The notes under the pieces were generated by a model that made no database searches, was not told where the DNA came from, and saw nothing but the letters and a program-made list of their open reading frames with translations. DNA of 64,000 nucleotides, from NCBI GenBank assembly GCA_023548195.1, contig JAJHZJ010000421.1, positions 372,001-436,000 of the forward strand, given 5' to 3'. Position numbers and translations under genes: made by a program. Each line of letters starts with the position of its first letter. The first letter of the stretch is position 1. Shown here piece after piece: positions 56,776 through 64,000 of the stretch. Source of the stretch: Bettongia penicillata ogilbyi. Taxonomy: Eukaryota > Chordata > Mammalia > Diprotodontia > Potoroidae.

Positions 56776-58069
56776 TATTGAATTGAATTGAATAGGCCTA
56801 TCCTTTTTCCTCCTAGAGTCCAAGATGGACTTTCACTCAGGCAGTAACTTGTATATAAACTTCTCAAGTTGTTTGTAGTCTTTACTCAACCAACACGTAT
56901 GCCCAAGAGAAAAACACTATGCCACTATCATTAGCTCAAGACTTAGCCCTTTCAAAAAAAAACACAGAACAGTAATGTCAATTTTGCTCTTTTTGTATTT
57001 TTAAAATGAAAGAATAAGGATGTACATTTTCTGCTTCTAATAAACACACTTTGTTAAAATTTCAATACCAATATTCTCCATTTCCACACAGTCATATGAT
57101 GAGAAATTTATTGCTTAAAAGTGGAGCTTCTTCATTGCTCAGATGATTATCCTATGTTATTTTAGTTATCCATCAATGACCAAATAATAGTAGGAATGAA
57201 AATAACCAGTAAACATAACCTAGATTCGTTTTAAATGACCCCATTTAAACCTAATGGTAAAATCTTTAAAATAAAATTATATGTCGGAAACCAGAGCAAC
57301 CTACCCAAATGAACCTTTCATTTGCAGCTTGCTGAAAGGATCTGTAACTATCTACCAGATGACTGCTTACATATTTTACTGATAATATTATTGGTATATT
57401 TTAAATTATTTAGAATATATGCATGATTAATCACAATGATACTATTGTTCCCTTCCCTAGGAAATGGATGTTATTAATTTTTTATGTGAGTTTCTGATAA
57501 AATATAACTAAGTCCACAATTAACATAATAATGTTTATCAAGGGAATTTTCTTCTCTTAATGATATCATAATTAATAAAAATACAATACTATATTATATT
57601 TCTGAGCTTTTAAGTCAAGCCCTACAAATTCTCCACAAAATAAGAATTTCGAACTTCATAGTCATGAAAGCATTAGATCATCACAATTCGATTCAGTATT
57701 AAAATTTTGGATTAGTCATGCCTTCCCTTATCAGAGAAACACTTGCCTTCCCTGCTAAACAATCAAATTCCATTAACTAATTCTTATGTCACCAGAGTAA
57801 GACAGCAAACAAACTCGGGTGGTCTCTAAAGGGTAACAAATATAAACATTTGGCTTGAATAAATGAACTTGGATGGTCTCTATAGTATAACAAATATGAA
57901 AATTGGCAAGAAGTGAACTGCATAGGATTGTGAGTGGCAGGGGAAAGCAAGTAAAGTAAAACTTAGATCATCCAGAAGCCTCTGCAATTAATCATTTTGA
58001 ATAGTAACATTTTCTAGTCAGTGAAGAGTTCACAATTTAATTGTTGAATCTTTTAAAAGTTGCTTGTTA
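56776..58069. other. Repeat-free AT-rich block
   Basis: No transposon recognised over 1.3 kb. 57060-57600 is rich in TAAT words and lacks any repeat signature; a candidate conserved non-coding region. Confidence 0.45.
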
Positions 58070-58238
58070 TCTTTTGTTTTTACATCTTCTTTATTTCCAA
58101 AAATTTGCTTCCTCACTCCATACCCAGAGAATCAACATCTATAACTAATATATATACACATATACATATATGTATATATGTATGTATATGCATATATACA
58201 CATGTATGTGTATGTATACTTATGTTTGTGTGTGTATG

Positions 58239-58285
<47 letters not shown>

Positions 58286-58970
58286 CTATACCCAAATCAC
58301 CCAACCAATAGTCTTACATCTGTACAAAATAGTGGAGGAAGGTTTATTCTTACATCTCTTTTTATCATTATAATCCTAGTCATTATAATTACATAACATT
58401 GCCATTTTTTTGTTCCTGTATACCTTGTTCAAATCAGTGAATATATTATTTTGCTGGGTCTACATATTTTACTTTTTAGCAGTTCATTAACTTTCCATGT
58501 TTCTTTCTGTATTCATCATACTTATCATCTCTTTTGGTATAATATTATATACCATACTATACTATGCTATAATTTGCTTAGCCTCTCACCAATTGAAGTA
58601 TATCTACTTTTTTTCAGTTCTTAGCTACCACAAAAAGTGCCACTGCATGTATTTTTCATGTACGTTTGACCTTACTTTTTATCTTTGACCTCTTTGGGGA
58701 ATTTTTCCATCAGTCGGATCTTTTGTCAAAGAGTATAAACATTTTACTCATTGTTTGGTTAATTCTCAATTATTTTCTGAAATAGTTGGATCACTTTACA
58801 ACTTTGTCAACATTCCATAAGAGTTCCTTTCTTTTCAGAACCCTTCCAGCATTGACACTTCCCATTTTTGTTATCTCTGCTAATCTACTGGGTATGATAT
58901 AGAAAGGTTTGTTTTATATCAAAATCTTTATTAAATGTTGTATATGTTTTCCAGGCTTCTGAGAATATTA
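58070..58970 (-). mobile_element. L1 LINE 3' UTR, antisense, with microsatellite
   Basis: 'cactccatacccagagaatc' start, then after the microsatellite 'cctagtcattataattacat', 'gaccttactttttatctttg', 'cacaaaaagtgccactgcat' and 'tctactgggtatgatataga'. Same order as the antisense L1 3' end at 4851-5300. Confidence 0.78.
58146..58282. repeat. TA/CA/TG-rich tract ending in (AT)n
   Basis: ATACAC, GTAT and TGTG units, then pure (AT) from about 58238 to 58280. Several overlapping frames of Y, I and C codons are artefacts of it. Confidence 0.93.
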
Positions 58971-59204
58971 AACATGAAGAGATATCCTGAAAAGCTCTTT
59001 TTCTGCAAATTTCAATTCATAAGTTTCACTGAAACTTGGTGGAATGAAACTCACACTTGAAATATGGAGCCGGTTGGGTTTACTATATTCAAAGTAAATA
59101 GAATAGGTTAAAAACAGGTATATATAGCATTGTATACTTGGGAGGATTTGGAGGAGGAAAATCTATTGCAATGCATTTTGGGTGAACAATCTAGGGAGAA
59201 ATAA
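58971..59204. other. Unassigned spacer
   Basis: Nothing recognised. Confidence 0.5.
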
Positions 59205-59352
59205 AAGTGACTTTTGTCATCAGCAAATCAAAAAGCTTTTGTTTAGCACCTATTATGAGGCTTACACTGTACAACTCATCAGTAGGGAGACAGATACAAA
59301 CATATATAATCATATCAATTTCCAGGGAGCTTGCATGTTATTGGAGGGGATA

Positions 59353-59358
59353 ACGTTG

Positions 59359-59401
<43 letters not shown>
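59353..59401. repeat. (TG)n microsatellite inside the L2
   Basis: GTGTGTGCGTGTG then pure TG to 59401. Confidence 0.97.
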
Positions 59402-59403
<2 letters not shown>

Positions 59404-60289
59404 AGTATATTGGACGGAATGCAGAACAAATATAAGATAGAGTGGGGTAGCCCTAGAATCTAGGTCAGCAAAGAAAATGCTTCATGTAGTAGATAGTCAA
59501 TGAGCAGTATCTTGAATGATGAGAACTGTTTGAGGAAGAAGTAAGGAAGAAAGCCTGGAAGACAACTTAAAGACTGGCGATGGAGGGCTATATGTGTGAC
59601 AATCGTAGAATACGAAAAAGGAGAGTAATTCTTGATGCTGGAGACTATGTTGGGCTTGCTGTGAAGGTTATTAAAGGTCAAACTATATTTATTTATGTTT
59701 GATCTTAGTATAAATAAGGAGTTGCTGGAATTTGTTGAGTAAGGGAGTGCCATATTCTGATACATTTTTAAGGAAAAACCACTTTTGTAGATATGTGGAT
59801 ATAATGGAATGGAAAACACTTAAGGAAAACAGCTGCAAGGCTGCTACAAGAGTGGAAGTGAGATATATTGAAGGTCTAAACTAAGGTGTTGCTTGTGTGA
59901 GGAGAGAGAAGGGGATGGATACACGGGATGATGTAGAGGTAGAAATACTATGATTTGAAAATAGGCCAGCTACATTGAGAAAGAGGGAGAGAAAAGGCAG
60001 GGACAATACTGATGTTATCAACTCAGTAGCCTTAAAAATGGTAGAGCCTTATATAGAAGTAAGGGAGTTTAAAGATGAGTATTCAATATCTCTTGAGTTC
60101 TATTGGATATGGTGAAGTCAAGATGTTTGATGGATAATTCAGTTTAAATGTTGTGTAGGCACTTCCTACTATGAGTTCCAGGAAATAGACCAATACAAGA
60201 TATCTAGATCTATGAATCATAAACCTAAATACAATAATTTATCCATAACTTAGGAACTTACTGAAAGAGGGTATAGACAATGAATTGTA

Positions 60290-60840
60290 CAAAAGCCCTG
60301 CACAGTCTTGGATAATACAACCATGACAAGGCATGATATGAATGATTAGACAGTGTAATGGTAATTTAAGTGGGAAGATCTTTCTCATTCATTACTAGGC
60401 CAGTGTGACCTGCTCAAGTCAAATAAAGTGTGAGTCATATGAGTCAAGTCACATGAAACAGGAAGGGGTAGAGCAGGAAGGCTGGAAAAGGAAGAGGCAG
60501 AGCTAGAGCAGATCTGAGAGGAGGTTAGTCAGGGAGCAGTCAGGACTGGGAAGGACATGGGAAAGAAGGCACAAATAGACTCCTGAGGGTTTGTTTGTAG
60601 GAAGGGCACAGCAGGGAGGGGAAAGGGAGGCTAGGGAATGCCTTTGCCACCTGCAGTGCTAAAGTGTATTGACTTCCTGGTTACTAAGATGGATTTGGCT
60701 TTCTGGTGTCTGAATACATGTTTTTCGTCTGCTTTCTATAGGGAGAGTCTGTTATACTTTGCAATTCAGAACTATGCTAGCATATTCATACTTGCCCTCA
60801 GTGCTGTGAATATTGCCTGAGCAATACAGGGAGCAAAGAA
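60290..60840. mobile_element. Insert within the L2, LTR-like
   Basis: About 550 bases break the L2 order between roughly 60285 and 60855. The stretch has GA-rich then pyrimidine-rich parts, with 'tctggtgtctgaatacatgt' at about 60702-60721 resembling a worn AATAAA/GT-rich polyadenylation region, as in LTRs. No internal retroviral sequence or clear terminal TG/CA was found. Confidence 0.35.
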
Positions 60841-61600
60841 AATGAGAAGAGAACAGATAACTGAAAGGAGAGCCAGGAGAGAATAGTGTCAGAAAACAGA
60901 GATGGTAGAATAGTCAAGATAAGATTGGGGACAACTTTATCAAATGAAGCAAGCAGAAATGTCTAGAAAACTGAGAACTTAGAAAAGACCACCAGTTTTA
61001 ACAATCAAGGGACCATTAATAACTACAGAGAGGAAAATCTAAGTTGATTGATAAAGTTGGAAATTGAATTATGAAATGCTGGGGAGTAAGCAAATCAAGA
61101 GGAAGTAGAAATTGTAAGTATAGTTTTGTTTTTTTCCCAAGAATTTGGATGGAAAAGAGAGAAGAGGTATAAGATAATGGTTTTAGTGGTAGGAAGGTAC
61201 AGTGAAGGACTGATTCACTTTATTCAACTTTTTTGAAGTATAGCAAGGACTAATATAAATTTGAAAGCAATAGAAAAGGAACCAGTACATTTAGGGCAAT
61301 TAAAGATTAGGGGTGGGAGTTGTTTGATGGGGCAATCTGATGAAGAAGACAGAAGGCATTTAGATCAAGGACATATATTTAAGAGATGGCTTGGACCTGG
61401 AGAAAGATCATTTCACAATCAGTGCCTGGGGGAAAGGAGGAGAGAGTAAGGAATGATGTTAATAAGGTTTTGAGAAAAAAAGGAGAGAATTTGCAGTTCT
61501 GGAGTTTTCTCAGTAAAGAAGAATCCAGATCCTTTGTTGAAAAGGTGAGGGACCAGGGACATATGGGGCTAAATGAGAAAAGACAAGTTTCAGATTAACA

Positions 61601-61759
61601 TACACTACAGTCCACCCGAACAGAAAAAGGAACTAGAAAAGCACAGGAAACAAATCCAAAGACTGATATAGAGGCATGACTAAAAATTATTAGACTAAAA
61701 TAAATATCCAGATATTAACTCTAGCTTTCTCTCTGCCAAAGTCAAAGCAGCTACTATTT
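61601..61759. other. Unassigned spacer
   Basis: Nothing recognised. Confidence 0.5.
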
Positions 61760-61899
61760 TTTTTTAATTTTTACTTATTTTATTGTCACCTTAAGAAATA
61801 AAACAAACATTTCTATAACATAGTAGAAATACTGTTTTTTTAATTTGTTTATTTTTAACATTCATTTTGCTGTGATTTTTCACACTTTCCTGTTTTCCT

Positions 61900-63600
61900 T
61901 TTAATTTTAGTTACATTGGGTTTTGTTTGTGCACAACCTTTTTAATTTCATGTAATAAAAATCATTCAATTTTACCTCCTCTGATCTCTATATGTTGTTT
62001 GATCATAAACATCCATCTGTCTGACAGATCCATTTTCCTATACCCCCCAATTTATTTATATTACTCCTTCTAAGTCATTTATCCAATTTGACCTTATCTT
62101 TGTATATGGTATGAGATATTGGTCTTTGCCTAATTTCTTCCAAACTTCTTTCTAGTTTTCCTAGCAATTTTTGTTGAATTGTGAGCTCTTATGCCAAAAG
62201 CTTGAATGTTCGGATTTATCAAATACTACATTACTATAATCAGTTACTGCTGTGAATTGTAAAACCTAATCTAGCCCACAGATCCACCACTCTGTTTCTT
62301 AGGCAATACCAGATTGTTTTCATGATGATCACTTTGTAATATAGTTTTAAATTTGGTACCTCTAGGGTGCCTTCCCTCATAATTTTCAATTGATTCACTT
62401 GATATTTTTAATCTTTAGTTCTTCCAGATTAGTTTTATCATTATTTTTCCTACCTCTATAAAATACTTCTTCATTAGTTTGATGGGTATGTCACTAAATA
62501 AGCAATTAACTTGGTAGAATTCTCATTTGTATTATTTTGTCCTGACTTACTCATGAGCAAATAATAATTCTCCAACTGTTTAGATCTCTAGTTGTGTGAA
62601 GAATCTTTTGGAATTCTTTTCAAAGAGTCACTGGGTTTGTCTTTGCAGGAAAATTACCAAGTATTTTTATATTATCTGCAGTTATTTTAAATGGAATTTC
62701 TATATTTTCATGCTGAGTTTTATTGGTAATACAGAAGTGATGATGATTTGCGTGGGCTTATTTTATGCCTTGAAACTTTGTTGAAAGTTCACAATCGTGT
62801 AAACTATTTTTGATAGTTGCTTCTCTGGGTATATTATCATATCATCTACAAAACTGATAGTTTCATTTCTTCATTGTCTATTTTTAGTCTTTCAGTTTCT
62901 TTTTCTTGTCTTACTGCTATACCTAGTATTTCTAATATGATGTTGAACTGCAATGGTGAAATAGGATGTTCTTGCTTCATCACTAATCTTATTGGAAAGG
63001 TTTAATGTTTATCCCCATGACAGATAATGCTTGCTCTTCGTTTTAGATTTACATGACTTATTTTAAGAAAAATTCCATTATTTTTTTTTATTTTCTAGTA
63101 TTTTTAATGGTAATGGGCATTATATTTTGTCAAAAACTCTGTCTGCATTTGTTTGTATAATCATAGAATTCTTGCTATTTTTGATATTGATACAGGCAAG
63201 TTTTGTGATTGTTTTTCCAACACTGAACCCAACCTGCATTCCTGGTATACATCCCACTTGGTACCTTTGTGATACATTGCTGTAAATGCCTAGCTAGCAC
63301 TTTGTTGAAAATGTTTCATCAATATTTATAGCCCCTTTTCACTGTTTTTCTTCTCCTTGGTTTAGGTATCAAAACAACATTTGTGTAATAGCAGAATTTA
63401 GTAGGACTCTTTCTTTACCAGTTTTATCAAATAGTTTATTTATTATTGGCAATAATATTCCTTAAATGTTGGCAAAAATTTGGCAATAAAACTCCTTAAA
63501 CATTCCTTAAATTTCAAGGAATTCCTTCAAATTCCTTGAAAATTCATCTGATCCTGGAGATCTTTTTTAGGGAGCTGATTTATGGCCTCTTCTTTTTTTT
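61900..63600 (-). pseudogene. L1 ORF2 relic with reverse transcriptase motif
   Basis: On the minus strand, complement of 62835-62852 translates FVDDMI, the counterpart of the L1 reverse transcriptase catalytic block F-A-D-D-M. The two aspartates are retained. Upstream blocks (63230-63260, 63535-63560) and downstream C-terminal blocks occur in the expected order. ORF2p would nick target DNA and reverse-transcribe L1 RNA. Here short frames only (62 codons at most) and multiple stops show it is dead. The endonuclease domain would lie beyond the right edge. Confidence 0.78.
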
Positions 63601-63768
63601 TTCTTTCTTTTTTGTAAGGGAAAGACAAGGCAATTGGGGTTAAGTGACTTGCCCAAGGTCACACAGCTAGCAAGAATCAAGTGTCTGAGGCCAGATTTGA
63701 ACTCAGATCTTCCTGATTTCAGGGCCAGTGTTCTACTCACTACAACTCTTAGCTATTTAAAATAGGGC
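63600..63768 (-). mobile_element. Marsupial tRNA-type SINE, antisense, 5'/core part, nested in L1
   Basis: 'gttaagtgacttgcccaagg', 'tcacacagctagcaagaatc', 'ctgaggccagatttgaactc', 'agatcttcctgatttcaggg', 'tctactcactacaactctta'. The L1-like tail is replaced by a T-rich stretch. Well preserved relative to the L1 around it. Confidence 0.88.
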
Positions 63769-64000
63769 TATTTAAGTAATTTATTTCTTTCTTTGTTACT
63801 CTGTACAATTTGCATATTTTGTAAATATCCATTTCACTTAAATTGTCAATTTTACTGTCCTATAATTGGGAAAAATAACTCTTATTAATTACTTTGCTTT
63901 CACATTCATTGGCAATACCTTCACTATTTTCATTTTTATTTTTTCATTCTTTCATTCTTTTAAAAAATATAATTAATCTTGATTACTTATCATATTGTTT

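Larger units (their letters stand above)
59205..61600 (-). mobile_element. L2 LINE, antisense, about 1.85 kb of L2 over a 2.4-kb span
   Basis: From the 3' end: 'tttgtttagcacctattatg', 'atttccagggagcttgcatg', then 'gtatcttgaatgatgagaac', 'gtatttatgtttgatctt'-like blocks and 'gctacaagagtggaagtgag'. After an insert (60290-60840) come 'ggagagccaggagagaatag', 'caactttatcaaatgaagca', 'gggaccattaataactacag', 'gggagttgtttgatggggca'. The last blocks reach into the reverse transcriptase region, further 5' than 3136-4843 does. All frames are broken. Confidence 0.8.
61760..64000 (-). mobile_element. L1 LINE, antisense, 3' UTR and ORF2, runs off the right edge
   Basis: 3' UTR blocks at 61780-61830 ('gaaataaaacaaacatttct', 'ataacatagtagaaatactg'), then ORF2 read backwards: 'atatggtatgagatattggt', 'agcaatttttgttgaattg', 'caataccagattgttttcat', 'tgttgaactgcaatggtgaa', 'attcctggtatacatcccac', 'ctgatcctggagatcttttt'. 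It is interrupted by a SINE at 63600-63768. The rest of the element lies beyond 64000. Confidence 0.85.

Noticed and set aside
58060..58396. Several overlapping frames with YIYIYI repeats
   Set aside because: Generated by the (AT)n tract.
59460..59819. Longest open frame in the window, 119 codons, minus strand
   Set aside because: Lies in antisense L2; its translation resembles a drifted L2 ORF2 segment and has no intact motif or flanking gene structure.
1..64000. Bacterial, phage or plasmid systems, CRISPR arrays, operons
   Set aside because: Sequence composition, dense MIR/L2/L1/SINE content and lack of long frames show vertebrate nuclear DNA; no evenly spaced direct repeats were seen.
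1..64000. tRNA genes from the many tRNA-like SINE heads
   Set aside because: The heads are diverged SINE parts lacking a complete cloverleaf with intact A and B boxes and a terminator.

Overview
The window is nuclear DNA of a marsupial mammal, non-coding as far as I can read it. Three things point there. It carries many SINEs whose antisense copies end in the tRNA-derived string 'ctagctg' after 'gggtcacacagctagtaag' and begin with the L1-like tail 'tctttgccaagaaaa...', a family I know from opossum, devil and wallaby. It carries L1/half-L1 5' leaders of the type 'cccaagacagcctggaagg'. It also carries an RTE (BovB-related) LINE relic. MIR, L2 and CR1/L3 fossils are abundant, as expected for a therian genome. 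I cannot tell which marsupial species it is. DNA is AT-rich with few CpGs and no CpG island.

I found no protein-coding gene, exon series, tRNA, rRNA or CRISPR. The longest open frames are about 120 codons and lie in repeats or random AT-rich sequence. The only recognisable protein relics are decayed transposon ORFs: L2 reverse transcriptase (minus strand, about 4114-4425), L1-type ORF1 in a half-L1 (7901-8840), L1 ORF1 (24849-25555), RTE reverse transcriptase C-terminus (minus strand, 25816-26515), two convergent L1 ORF1 copies (49690-52031) and L1 ORF2 with an F-V-D-D reverse transcriptase motif (minus strand, 61760 to the right edge).

Layout. 1-6.2 kb: SINE, microsatellites, then an antisense L1 split by a 1.7-kb antisense L2. 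6.4-9.8 kb: L2 end, CR1/L3 piece, near-complete half-L1. 9.8-19.4 kb: sparse MIR and SINE fossils in unassigned sequence. 19.4-26.9 kb: L1 3' half with a foreign insert, MIRs, a 5' L1 piece and the RTE relic. 27-36 kb: L2, CR1/L3, MIR and SINE patchwork around a repeat-poor stretch at 29.2-31.7 kb. 36-41.9 kb: mostly unassigned, with a large CT microsatellite. 41.9-47.9 kb: L2 and MIR nests. 49.7-52 kb: two L1 pieces forming a large inverted repeat. 52-58 kb: MIR, a marsupial SINE-like family and quiet sequence. 58-64 kb: L1, a 2.4-kb L2 with an LTR-like insert, and an L1 running off the end.

This looks like intergenic or intronic DNA. I see no hidden multi-gene system. The points worth checking are nested insertions that date the elements, the half-L1, the inverted L1 pair, two unidentified inserts, and several repeat-free blocks that could be conserved regulatory elements. 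All family names come from recall of consensus sequences, not from a database search, and repeat edges are approximate to about 10-40 bases.
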